From Candidatus Latescibacterota bacterium (GTDB lineage Bacteria; Latescibacterota; UBA2968): a DNA stretch of 64,000 bases. The position numbers and the translations under genes are program-made. Positions within the stretch are counted from its first letter, which is position 1. Every line of letters starts with the position of its first letter. This document shows, in pieces, positions 1 to 7,517 of this stretch. The stretch is from contig JAJDYX010000005.1 of assembly GCA_022824945.1 (NCBI GenBank), positions 1-64,000 on the forward strand, given 5' to 3'. The notes beneath the pieces are model-generated. The model did no database searches, was not told the DNA's origin, and saw only the letters and a list, made by a program, of their open reading frames with translations.

Positions 1-1
1 C

Positions 2-136
2 TCTTACATTGAAGGATGGTATAATCCGCATCGCAGGCATTCTTCCATCGCCTATCATGCGCCGATAGCTTATGAAAAACTGCATCAATCACACGCTGGG
101 AACACAAACCCTAAATACTCCACCGAAGCGGGGTAA
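2..136 (+). pseudogene. IS3-family transposase (OrfB), C-terminal fragment
   Basis: The frame open from base 2 to a TAA at 134-136 encodes 44 residues containing WYNPHRRHSS, the hallmark found near the C-terminus of IS3-family OrfB (rve integrase) transposases, followed by AYHAPIAYEKLH. The upstream part lies outside the window, so it cannot be said whether the element is intact. The stop is only a few bases from the point where RhuM similarity begins on the other strand, so the element end and the RhuM 3' end abut. No terminal inverted repeat could be identified with only one end visible. Confidence 0.75.
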
Positions 137-995
137 CTCCATCGAGCCGTTTTGCCCAGTCCTCCATTGTCATGGGAATCTTGCGCTGTGCCCGGTCTTC
201 GGCGAGGTCAATATAGGCGTTGACGATACGCCCAAGAGATTCCAGTTCTTCTTTCGAGAGATAGTTTTTGGCAACAGACACATCAGACTTCAAGATTTTG
301 CCGTCGGGGCTGTTCTCCCAACTGGTCAATCCCATGTTTTTTTTCTTTTGATCTGCCCGCTGTCGGATTAATTCCGCTGCGGTCTGGCCGTGAATAGCAT
401 AATGCAGCTTGTTTTGCACTCTGGCGAAAAACTCGCGGGTGGTCGGCGCGTCCCTGTTATAATCCATGCTGGTGGCGTAAATGTCGGTGATCTTTTGGTA
501 AAACCGCCGTTCGCTTAGCCGAATCTCGCGGATTTCTTCCAGCAACCGCTCAAAATAGTCTTCGCCGAGAAACGCCCCATTCTCCAATCGCTGTTTATCC
601 AGAACATAGCCTTTGATCGCAAATTCGCGCAAAACCCGGGTTGCCCATTGGCGGAATTGCGTGGCGCGCCTGGAGTTTACGCGATAGCCGACTGAGATGA
701 TGGCGTCCAGATTGTAAAACTGGGTATTGTAATTTTTGCCATCGGCGGCAGTATGTGCAAAACTTGCACATACTGAATCCTGGTCTAACTCGTTGTCATT
801 AAAGATATTTTGCAAGTGCTTTGTAATAACTGAGCGATCAACGGAAAATAACTCAGCCATGAGTTTTTGCGTCAGCCAGATGGTCTCATCCTGGTAACGC
901 ACTTCGATACTATCTTCACCCGCTTGGTTGGTAAAGATCAAAAATTCCGCTGTGCTGCTGCGAATAGTCAGGTCTTTTGAGGATTTCTTGCTCAT
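111..995 (-). CDS. RhuM-like protein, probably truncated at its C-terminus by an IS end
   Basis: 294 aa. The N-terminal half carries the virulence RhuM family pattern: EVRYQDETIWLTQKLMAELF near residues 31-50, then TAADGKNYNTQFYNLDAIIS and GYRVNSRRATQFRQWATRVL, ending in an all-helical region. Such proteins are common beside type I restriction genes and in genomic islands; their biochemical role is not established. The start at 995 has AAAGGGA upstream. Family members usually run to about 330-345 aa past a MTMxDW motif; here homology stops after RLDG and the last about eight residues are read from the IS3 fragment. It sits downstream of hsdM in the same direction, as part of the accessory module. 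Confidence 0.75.
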   Translation of the reverse strand: MSKKSSKDLTIRSSTAEFLIFTNQAGEDSIEVRYQDETIWLTQKLMAELFSVDRSVITKHLQNIFNDNELDQDSVCASFAHTAADGKNYNTQFYNLDAIISVGYRVNSRRATQFRQWATRVLREFAIKGYVLDKQRLENGAFLGEDYFERLLEEIREIRLSERRFYQKITDIYATSMDYNRDAPTTREFFARVQNKLHYAIHGQTAAELIRQRADQKKKNMGLTSWENSPDGKILKSDVSVAKNYLSKEELESLGRIVNAYIDLAEDRAQRKIPMTMEDWAKRLDGVTPLRWSI

Positions 996-1035
996 GGCTT
1001 TATCCCTTTCATTATCCGAAGATATTCGCAGATGT

Positions 1036-1155
1036 TCACAGATTAAACCCCAGTCTTTTGTAGTAGTAGAACTGGGTATTGTAATTTTTACCGTCGGCGG
1101 CAGTTGTTTCCAAAATGGAAATGACTGCCTCTTTCTCTAACTCATCGCTTTTAAA
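1036..1155 (-). pseudogene. RhuM fragment joined to a GxxExxY-protein tail (gene debris)
   Basis: Between the RhuM-like and GxxExxY genes, the reverse strand encodes SDELEKEAVISILETTAADG and continues KNYNTQFY, the same central RhuM segment found intact at about 700-780. It then runs into YYKRLGFNL and stops, mirroring the HKRLVFNL ending of the GxxExxY gene at 1198-1225. This looks like a deletion or recombination scar that joined a second RhuM copy to a second GxxExxY copy. Several units of the TCTGCG repeat lie on both sides and may have mediated the event. Confidence 0.65.
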
Positions 1156-1190
1156 TCATCTGCGTTCATCTGCGTTCATCTGCGGACCCT
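1155..1190. repeat. TCTGCG(TTCA) degenerate direct repeat cluster
   Basis: Three successive units of the type ATCTGCGTTC occur in tandem, ending TCTGCGGACCC. The same motif recurs at 1597-1640 and 4207-4333, always between genes of the accessory island. The clusters therefore frame the GxxExxY gene and the whole modification module. Confidence 0.7.
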
Positions 1191-1197
1191 TTATTAT

Positions 1198-1596
1198 TCA
1201 CAGATTAAACACCAGTCTTTTGTGTTCTAATCTTGCGGTGCCAAAATTGATGAGCAGGGCTTTGTTCAAGCCCGATGCTTTGAGGTAGTTAATAACTTGC
1301 GCCTCTTCAGTACCGGACAGCTTCTGTAAAGCCTTCAATTCCACGATCACAGAATCAAAGCATATAAAGTCTGCCTGATAATAGGATTGCATCACCTGCC
1401 CTTTGTACCATATCGCCAATTTCTTTTCGCGAATATAAGGTATCGTCTGGAATAAGAACTCCTGCTCCAACGCCTCTTGATAAACCGTCTCAAGAAAACC
1501 ACATCCCAGCTCATTATGCACTGCCATAGCAGCACCAATAATCGCGTAAGTCTCCTCATCTCTCCTATCATCTACACCCATCAGCCTCATCCTCAT
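1198..1596 (-). CDS. GxxExxY family protein
   Basis: 132 aa. The defining motif is GCGFLETVY near residues 31-39, followed by YQEALEQEF. A PD-(D/E)xK-like core is visible as YQADFICFDSVIVELKAL around residues 73-90, and the chain ends TARLEHKRLVFNL. GxxExxY proteins are about 125 aa, widespread in Bacteroidetes, Planctomycetes and relatives, and have no settled function; a nuclease-like fold is proposed. The first ATG at 1596 is followed by two more in-frame ATGs within six codons, so the start is uncertain. A TCTGCG repeat cluster lies immediately upstream, so the promoter would have to lie in or beyond it. Confidence 0.8.
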   Translation of the reverse strand: MRMRLMGVDDRRDEETYAIIGAAMAVHNELGCGFLETVYQEALEQEFLFQTIPYIREKKLAIWYKGQVMQSYYQADFICFDSVIVELKALQKLSGTEEAQVINYLKASGLNKALLINFGTARLEHKRLVFNL

Positions 1597-1640
1597 CTGT
1601 TCTTATCTGCGCCTATCTGCGTTCATCTGCGGATCCCTTT
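1597..1640. repeat. TCTGCG-type repeat cluster
   Basis: Units TATCTGCGCC, TATCTGCGTT and CATCTGCGGATCC are placed in tandem between hsdM and the GxxExxY gene. The terminal GGATCCC overlaps the 3' end of hsdM. This is the same family as the clusters at 1155 and 4207. Confidence 0.7.
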
Positions 1641-3134
1641 TATTAATCTCCCCATCTCTCCTCGCACCACATTCAACTCCTCTTCCAACCGATCTATCTC
1701 AAGCTGCACCGCATCAATATCAATCTCTTCTTCTTCTTCAAAGGTATCTACATAGCGAGGAATATTTAAGTTGAAGTCATTTTCCTCAATTTCTTCAAAG
1801 ATAGCGAGGTGGGCGTATTTGTCCACATCCCTGCGTTTTTTATAAGTGGTGGTGATTTTATCGATGTGCTCGTCCAGCAATGTATTTTGATTTTTCCCTG
1901 CCTGATATTCGCGGCTTGCATCAATGAACAAGACATCTTTGCAGTTCTCATTCGCGCCCTCTCGTTCGCGCGCGCGGTCAAAGACCAGAATGGCGACTGG
2001 TATTGAAGTCGTGGGGAACAGATTGCCCGGCAAGCCAATAACGGCGTCGAGCAAGTTCTCTTCGATGAGTTGCTGGCGAATGCGCCCTTCTGCGCCGCCC
2101 CGGAACAAAACGCCGTGTGGAACCACAACAGAAACACGTCCCTGTTTTTCCAAAGCCGCTTCCACCATGTGGCTGATAAACGCATAGTCGCCCTTGGATT
2201 TGGGAGGCAAACTGCGCCAGAAGCGGTTGTATATATCTGCTTCGGCGTCTTCCGCGCCCCACTTATTAAGCGAAAACGGAGGATTGGCAACCACATTGTC
2301 GAATTTCATCAGGCGGTCAGATTCTACGAGTGCCGGGGCAGTGAGCGTGTTGCACCATTCGATGCGGGCTGCATCGGCCCCGTGCAGAAACATGTTCATA
2401 CGCGCCAACGCCCAGGTGCTGCCGTTCACTTCCATTCCGTAAAGGGCGTAGTTTTTGTCGCCCACCACGCGCGCGGCTTCAATGAGAAGACCCGCAGATC
2501 CACATGCAGGATCACAGATACGGGCACCGGGTTTGGGAGCGCACAGTTTTGCCACCAGTTCGGATACCTTGTGTGGCGTGTAGAACTCGCCAGCTTTTTT
2601 CCCTGCGTCAGATGCGAAACGTTCAATCAGGTAGATGTACGTGTTGCCGATCACATCCTCTGAAACCCGTCTGGGACTCATATTTAATTCGGGTTTGTTG
2701 AAATCTTCCAGTAGTGTTTTCAAGCGGCGGTTGCGGTCTCTGGTTCTGCCGAGATTTGTCTCACTATTGAAATCTATATTGCGGAAAACACCTTCCAATT
2801 TCTGTTTGTTTTCTGTTTCAATCGCTTCCAGCGCGATGTTGATGAGTTCGCCGATATTGGGAGCCGAGCGTTGTTCATAAAGGTTGTAAAAGCTACTGCC
2901 ATCCGGCAATACAAAACGCTCATTTCGCAATCTGCGTCGAATGCGTTCATCGTTGTCGCCGTATCTTTTTTGATATTCCTCATAATGGTCTTTCCAGACA
3001 TCGGAAATGTATTTCAGGAACAGCATCACGAGAATGTAGTCCTTATATCCGGCGGCATCCATCACACCGCGAAAGGTGTCACAGGCAGCCCAGGCAGCGT
3101 TGTTGATGTCCTTTTGTTGGATTTGATTATTCAT
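1623..3134 (-). CDS. hsdM: Type I restriction-modification system, DNA methyltransferase subunit M
   Basis: N6-adenine methyltransferase subunit of a type I system. The chosen ATG at 3134 (MNNQIQQKDINNAAW) has GGAG eight bases upstream; an earlier in-frame start would give 27 unlikely residues. The helical N-terminal HsdM_N domain runs to about residue 130. The SAM-binding motif DPACGSAGLLIEA and catalytic NPPFSLNKW (N-P-P-F) follow, and GNLFPTTSIPVAILVFDR is typical of HsdM. The C-terminus is acidic and coiled-coil-like (EEEEEIDIDAVQLEIDRLEEEL). It lies downstream of hsdS and a small GIY-YIG-like gene with 16-29 bp gaps, so one operon is likely. No HsdR is visible in this cluster; it may lie left of the window. 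Confidence 0.93.
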   Translation of the reverse strand: MNNQIQQKDINNAAWAACDTFRGVMDAAGYKDYILVMLFLKYISDVWKDHYEEYQKRYGDNDERIRRRLRNERFVLPDGSSFYNLYEQRSAPNIGELINIALEAIETENKQKLEGVFRNIDFNSETNLGRTRDRNRRLKTLLEDFNKPELNMSPRRVSEDVIGNTYIYLIERFASDAGKKAGEFYTPHKVSELVAKLCAPKPGARICDPACGSAGLLIEAARVVGDKNYALYGMEVNGSTWALARMNMFLHGADAARIEWCNTLTAPALVESDRLMKFDNVVANPPFSLNKWGAEDAEADIYNRFWRSLPPKSKGDYAFISHMVEAALEKQGRVSVVVPHGVLFRGGAEGRIRQQLIEENLLDAVIGLPGNLFPTTSIPVAILVFDRAREREGANENCKDVLFIDASREYQAGKNQNTLLDEHIDKITTTYKKRRDVDKYAHLAIFEEIEENDFNLNIPRYVDTFEEEEEIDIDAVQLEIDRLEEELNVVRGEMGRLIKGIRR

Positions 3135-3150
3135 ATTTGCTACTCCATTA

Positions 3151-3456
3151 TTAACGATCACCACAGGGTGGATCATATAGACCCCGCAGTTCTGTCTCAA
3201 TAGTACTATGGTCATCTGAATGACAGTAATAAGCCGCGTAACTCTGATAGGGGTAACCTAATGATTTCCAACTGTATTTTCGTTCATGATTTTCTACGCG
3301 TTTTTTCACATCCTCCGATCCACCTATATCAACAAGTCGCCAGAGCTGATGTATCGTGGGCCGCCCTAAAATGGCATATACTCCGGATTCGTTTCTAAGC
3401 TCGGATGGATCATCAAGAGGACCTTCAAAGCTGTACTTTCCTATTCCAATATTCAT
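3151..3456 (-). CDS. Small GIY-YIG-like protein within the type I modification operon
   Basis: 101 aa. The sequence has ESGVYAILGR followed, after a short spacer, by LVDIGGSEDVKKRVENHERK. This resembles the GIY-x-YIG arrangement with the downstream arginine-bearing helix of GIY-YIG nucleases, though the second motif reads VDIGG. No strong catalytic assignment is possible. TAGGAG lies well placed upstream of the ATG at 3456. It sits between hsdS (29 bp upstream) and hsdM (16 bp downstream), so it is likely co-translated with the modification subunits and may be an accessory factor. Alternative: a degenerate, non-catalytic domain. Confidence 0.55.
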   Translation of the reverse strand: MNIGIGKYSFEGPLDDPSELRNESGVYAILGRPTIHQLWRLVDIGGSEDVKKRVENHERKYSWKSLGYPYQSYAAYYCHSDDHSTIETELRGLYDPPCGDR

Positions 3457-3485
3457 GTCAATAGCTCCTATTTTATAGAGTTGAT

Positions 3486-4070
3486 TTAAGGTTTTTCAGA
3501 TTCAGTTGCCAACCGCATCTGAATTGCTTTAACCAGTTTTTCCTTTTGCTCTGCCAAATTTTTCATCAGTTTTTGTTCCTTATCTAACAAATCGGCGAGG
3601 GCGACGATTTGCTTCTGTGTTTCCAGATTGGGGAGAGGAATTTCCAAAGCATCGAGAGCCGATTTGCCTATCATAATCATCATCGTTCCGGTCGCCCTGC
3701 TATGTAAAAATGCTTGCGATGAGGACAGGTTGATAAACCAGTATAGATACTCAGGAAGTACTTTTTCGCTTGTAGCCCGAATGAGAAACAACGGGGCCGC
3801 AACAACTGCTTGACCTGGTTCCTGGTCGATGATTGCGGCAGTAGTAGTTCTACCTCGAGAGCGGAAAACCAAATCTTTGCATTCGACCAGATGGCGTTCA
3901 TCGATGCCGTTGATGTTGACGGTCGTAAGAGTGCGATAATCTAATTTGTTATCTTCGGTCAGATCACGCATCTGAATGACGGCCACATTTCCATCCGCGT
4001 CCGGCTCAATGCGGGATCGAAAGGAAAGGCCCATCTGAACAAGGGCGATGTCTTTGAGCTTGTATTTCAT
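3486..4070 (-). CDS. hsdS: Type I restriction system specificity subunit, half-length
   Basis: 194 aa from the ATG at 4070 (MKYKLKDIALVQMGLSFRSR). One target-recognition domain is visible, opening with the usual KLKDIALVQMG and closing with ALDALEIPLPNLETQKQIVA. It is followed by a single conserved helical segment (ADLLDKEQKLMKNLAEQKEKL) that forms half of the S-subunit coiled coil. Full HsdS proteins are about 400 aa with two recognition domains. Half-length S subunits are known to dimerise and then recognise a palindromic bipartite site. It begins the modification operon. A longer in-frame extension to 4181 exists but lacks family similarity. Confidence 0.85.
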   Translation of the reverse strand: MKYKLKDIALVQMGLSFRSRIEPDADGNVAVIQMRDLTEDNKLDYRTLTTVNINGIDERHLVECKDLVFRSRGRTTTAAIIDQEPGQAVVAAPLFLIRATSEKVLPEYLYWFINLSSSQAFLHSRATGTMMIMIGKSALDALEIPLPNLETQKQIVALADLLDKEQKLMKNLAEQKEKLVKAIQMRLATESEKP

Positions 4071-4206
4071 AATTACCGGCAATAAGAGTTGCGTTTGATT
4101 AAAAAAAATTACATGAAAGCCTTTCCTGCAATATAAAGAAAAGAATTCCACTGTCAAGTGAAATTCTTCATTTAGCCGCAACTTGGCGTCCTGTTCAGAT
4201 CCCTCG

Positions 4207-4333
4207 CCTTCATCTGCGTCTATCTGCGAAAAACGTTCATTCGCGTTTTTTTCTGCGGATTCTTTGGGTTTTGCCTTTCATCTGCGCCCATCTGCGTTCA
4301 TCTGCGGATTCTTTTGCCTTTCATCTGCGGATC
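4207..4333. repeat. Long TCTGCG-type repeat cluster reaching into the sulfatase stop codon
   Basis: At least five units (CATCTGCGTCTATCTGCG, TTTCTGCGGATTC, CATCTGCGCCCATCTGCG, CATCTGCGGATTC, CATCTGCGGATC) lie between hsdS and the sulfatase gene. The last unit supplies the final codons and the stop of the sulfatase on the minus strand (CGC AGA TGA). Confidence 0.7.
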
Positions 4334-6021
4334 AGCATCACACGCCGCACATCCATCACCTGTGAATGGGGTACGTCAAGGGCGCGTAAGGTCAGGGTTC
4401 CTCTGCCCTCATTTAGATGGATCGTCCCCAGTGTCAATGGCTCAAAATCCTTCACGTAGGACTCGCCGCCGCGCGGCCAGCGGTCATCTGCTGCGCCGAT
4501 TAGTGGTGGGTCGTGTGCGTCGGTCACCTGTCCTTGCACTTTTGTTACCTGCCCTTGCGAGGGGTGAAATGATAGCTCAATGGTTGACCCTATATCTTCC
4601 TCTGGACACGTATAATAAACCGCTGCTTCATAGTCGCCCGTTGTGCCGACTTCAATCTCCCAGGTCATCCGATCACCCACCTGGGTCCAGTGCGTGAAAT
4701 ACGAGCAGTTGGGCGCGCCAGCACTGCGCTGGACTGTGCCGTGATGCACCCCGTCTCGCGCGGGTAAGCGGGTCGTTTCCCAGTAGCCCGTGGCAAAGGG
4801 GCGGTCGTCGTTGACGGGCAAGACTTCAGCGTGATATTTTGCCGTCGCATCTGACAATGCCGCATGTACATCAGGGTGTTCTTCGGATACATCTGTTGTC
4901 TGTCCGCCATCGGCGACCATATCGTACAACTTGCCCTCTGTGTCCAATCGGAATCGCTGATTGCGCGCGCTTAACTGTGCCCGCTGGTGTGATAGGATGA
5001 TGCGGTCAGACCATTCGACATCTTCGCCCAATAGCAGGGGTTTGAGGCTGCGTCCATCTATGGGTTTTTCGACTTTCAGGTCGATATCCGCGAGGTCTGC
5101 AAATGTGGGCAATAAATCAATCGCCCCGGCGATTTCTTCGATTACTGTACCCGCTTGAATCTGCCCTTTCCAGCGCATCAAGCCCGCCACGCGCACGCCG
5201 CCTTCATCTGTGGATCCCTTTGTGCCCTTCATCCCGCCATTCCATCGCGCGCCATTGGGTCCATTGTCTCCAAAATAAAACACAATGGTGTCTTCCGCGA
5301 TTTCCAGTTCGTCGAGTTTGTCCAGCAATCGTCCCACGTTCCAATCGATATTTTCGCATAGAGCCAGCGCCGCCCGCGTGCGGTCTATATCTTCTTGATT
5401 GGGGCTGGTCGCCAGCATCTCAATCGGTTTGTCGCGGAATGGATCGTAGAACTCGTCGGGTACCTGAAATGGGGTGTGTGGGATATTGTAAGGGAGATAG
5501 CAGAAGAACGGTTGATCGCGTTCGACATTTGCCGCCATAAAATCCATGGCGCGGTCTGTACACTCATCGGGTAAGTATCCCTTTCCGCGGGTGAGTTCGC
5601 CATTGTGTTCGAGTTCGGCATCGAAATATTGCCCCCAGTGCCCGGAACAGAATCCAAAAAATTCGTCAAATCCCCGTGCGTTCGGGTGATAGGGATGTTG
5701 CGTGCCGTTGTGCCACTTGCCATAAGCGCCCGTGGCGTATCCAGCGGCTTTGAATACGTCGGCTATGGTTGTTTCATCGAGGTTCAATCGCTCGGCGCCG
5801 GTACTTACGCCGTGGACACCGCCGCGCAGATGATAGCGTCCTGTCAAAAACTCTGCCCGCGTGGGCGCGCATACCGGGCAGACGAAAAATCGGTCGAATA
5901 GCGCACCATCTCGTGCGAGAGAATCCACATTTGGGGTGTTGAGATTTGTGTTGCCATGTACACTCAAATCGCCCCAACCCTGATCGTCGGTCAAGATTAC
6001 GAGAATATTTGGTCTGGTCAT
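4321..6021 (-). CDS. Sulfatase with a C-terminal beta-sandwich-like domain
   Basis: 566 aa. Arylsulfatase-type alkaline-phosphatase-superfamily enzyme that would cleave sulfate esters. TDDQGWGD at residues 11-18 supplies metal-binding aspartates. CAPTR at 51-55 is the C-x-P-x-R signature whose cysteine is oxidised to formylglycine, followed by GRYHLRGG. Two further metal and active-site segments are GKWHNG and DNGPNG. Residues from about 430 onward (HHGTVQRSAG to RRVMLIRR) look like an appended beta-sandwich, possibly carbohydrate-binding. No signal peptide is obvious. The start overlaps the stop of the upstream sulfatase by 4 bp (ATGA), implying translational coupling. The stop codon lies in a repeat unit. 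Confidence 0.92.
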   Translation of the reverse strand: MTRPNILVILTDDQGWGDLSVHGNTNLNTPNVDSLARDGALFDRFFVCPVCAPTRAEFLTGRYHLRGGVHGVSTGAERLNLDETTIADVFKAAGYATGAYGKWHNGTQHPYHPNARGFDEFFGFCSGHWGQYFDAELEHNGELTRGKGYLPDECTDRAMDFMAANVERDQPFFCYLPYNIPHTPFQVPDEFYDPFRDKPIEMLATSPNQEDIDRTRAALALCENIDWNVGRLLDKLDELEIAEDTIVFYFGDNGPNGARWNGGMKGTKGSTDEGGVRVAGLMRWKGQIQAGTVIEEIAGAIDLLPTFADLADIDLKVEKPIDGRSLKPLLLGEDVEWSDRIILSHQRAQLSARNQRFRLDTEGKLYDMVADGGQTTDVSEEHPDVHAALSDATAKYHAEVLPVNDDRPFATGYWETTRLPARDGVHHGTVQRSAGAPNCSYFTHWTQVGDRMTWEIEVGTTGDYEAAVYYTCPEEDIGSTIELSFHPSQGQVTKVQGQVTDAHDPPLIGAADDRWPRGGESYVKDFEPLTLGTIHLNEGRGTLTLRALDVPHSQVMDVRRVMLIRR

Positions 6022-7367
6022 TGTGTCTCCTTTTTTATTTTATCATATTCCGGATTTACACACTTTTCTCCCCACCTCTTCAGCGCCCATCGCAAGCCGA
6101 TTTCGGATTCGGGATATTGGCCTTTGTCATCGGTTTGTGCAATCCACTGTGTTAGAATATCGCGGTGGTGTTGCAAGGCTTCGGCATGGTTTGGATCATC
6201 TACGAGGTTGTTCACCTCTTCGGGGTCGGCATCACAATCGTAAAATTCTTCTGCGATGCGTTCTTCTGCCCAGAAAAATGCCTGTTCGGGCGTGAGTTCG
6301 CCGTTGGCATTCATGGTGCGTATCAGTTCCATATAATCCGATCCATCGCGGTACTGCGCCTGCATAAAGGGCCGATCGGTCATAAAGTTCCGCACATAGC
6401 GATACCGCTGGGTGCGCACTGTGCGCATGCGATCTATTGTGAAGTCGCAGCGGTCTTTTGCGGCAATTACGTAGTCGCGTTCGACGAAATGGTCGCCAAA
6501 CACATTTTGGCCTTCCATGTAATCGGGCACATCGAGGCCAGCGAGCGCGAGTGAGGTGGGACCGATGTCAATGCCGCTGACCAGGTCGGAGCGCACGCTT
6601 CCGGGTTTTACGATATCTGTATTGCCTTGCCAGGAAATTATCAATGGGGCTTTGTGGCCGCCTTCATAGATAAATTGCTTGTGCCGCGGCAACCGCATCC
6701 CGTGATCGCTGAAGAAAAATATGATCGTATTTTCGCGCAATCCATCTTCTTCTAATCGCTCTAAAATCCATCCCACCTGCCGGTCTGTGTGCAGGATACA
6801 GTCGTAGTGCAGGGCAATTTCTCTGCGGATGATTTCGTGGTCGGGATAAAACGATGGCACGGGTACCGAGGCGGGATCAATGCCCGGTCCTTTGAGCAAG
6901 CCTATGCTTTTGCCGCCCCGAAGCTGAATTTGTCCGAAGAACGGTTGGCCGTGTGGACAGCCCGACCAGTCGCTTCCATCTTTTGCCCCTTTGAAATCCA
7001 TGCTTCCATGGTGGTTAAATAAAACATCTAAATCAAAGACAAAATTGTAATGCGTTTTTCCTTCGTTAAATGTGTAATATCCGGCATCTCGAAAATACTC
7101 GGGAATTGTCTTTATCCCTTCGGGCAAACGGGGGTATGAACTGGTGTGGTTGTGCGCGCCTATGGTGGTTTGATACATTCCCGTAATGGTCGCCGAGCGC
7201 GAAGGCGAACATACGCCAGAGGTTTGATATGCCCGATCAAATTTGACGCCCGAAGCAGCGAGCGCGTCTATATTCGGCGTTTGTATGGTCTGATCGCCAT
7301 AACAACTCATCCACGGGTTCACATCTTCGAGAAAAAGCCAGAGGACATTCGGACGGGAGTTCGACAT
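6018..7367 (-). CDS. Sulfatase, arylsulfatase A-like
   Basis: 449 aa. FLEDVNPWMSCYGD at residues 12-25 is the N-terminal metal site, with E-D in place of D-D. CSPSR at 53-57 is the formylglycine signature in its commonest form. FFFSDHGMRLPRHKQFIYEGG carries the later metal ligands and active-site lysine region. AAAGGAG precedes the ATG at 7367. No signal peptide is visible, so export is uncertain. It overlaps the next sulfatase gene by ATGA and the two probably act on one sulfated polymer. No sulfatase-maturing enzyme is present in the window. Confidence 0.93.
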   Translation of the reverse strand: MSNSRPNVLWLFLEDVNPWMSCYGDQTIQTPNIDALAASGVKFDRAYQTSGVCSPSRSATITGMYQTTIGAHNHTSSYPRLPEGIKTIPEYFRDAGYYTFNEGKTHYNFVFDLDVLFNHHGSMDFKGAKDGSDWSGCPHGQPFFGQIQLRGGKSIGLLKGPGIDPASVPVPSFYPDHEIIRREIALHYDCILHTDRQVGWILERLEEDGLRENTIIFFFSDHGMRLPRHKQFIYEGGHKAPLIISWQGNTDIVKPGSVRSDLVSGIDIGPTSLALAGLDVPDYMEGQNVFGDHFVERDYVIAAKDRCDFTIDRMRTVRTQRYRYVRNFMTDRPFMQAQYRDGSDYMELIRTMNANGELTPEQAFFWAEERIAEEFYDCDADPEEVNNLVDDPNHAEALQHHRDILTQWIAQTDDKGQYPESEIGLRWALKRWGEKCVNPEYDKIKKETQ

Positions 7368-7426
7368 TTTTTTCTCCTTTGATTACGGATTAAACAGATG
7401 ACGCGGATTGTACACCACTCCGTTAA

Positions 7427-7455
7427 TGAATTGGTCTGGAAAACGACCAGTTATA
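7427..7455. repeat. Short hairpin repeat, copy A
   Basis: A 29-nt sequence upstream of the sulfatase pair forms an 8-bp stem (AATTGGTC against GACCAGTT) with a T-G wobble and an 8-nt loop. It matches 43491-43519 at 22 of 29 positions. One stem pair changes T-A to C-G and another T-G to C-G between the copies. Confidence 0.55.
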
Positions 7456-7517
7456 CATCGTTCTGTTGATGAACTGCTATCGCCTTCATGCTCGATTTAC
7501 TCGCCTTCACACCCCGT

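Noticed and set aside
2070..2663. Long plus-strand frame of 197 codons across hsdM
   Set aside because: It is a shadow of hsdM's coding frame and has no recognisable protein features.
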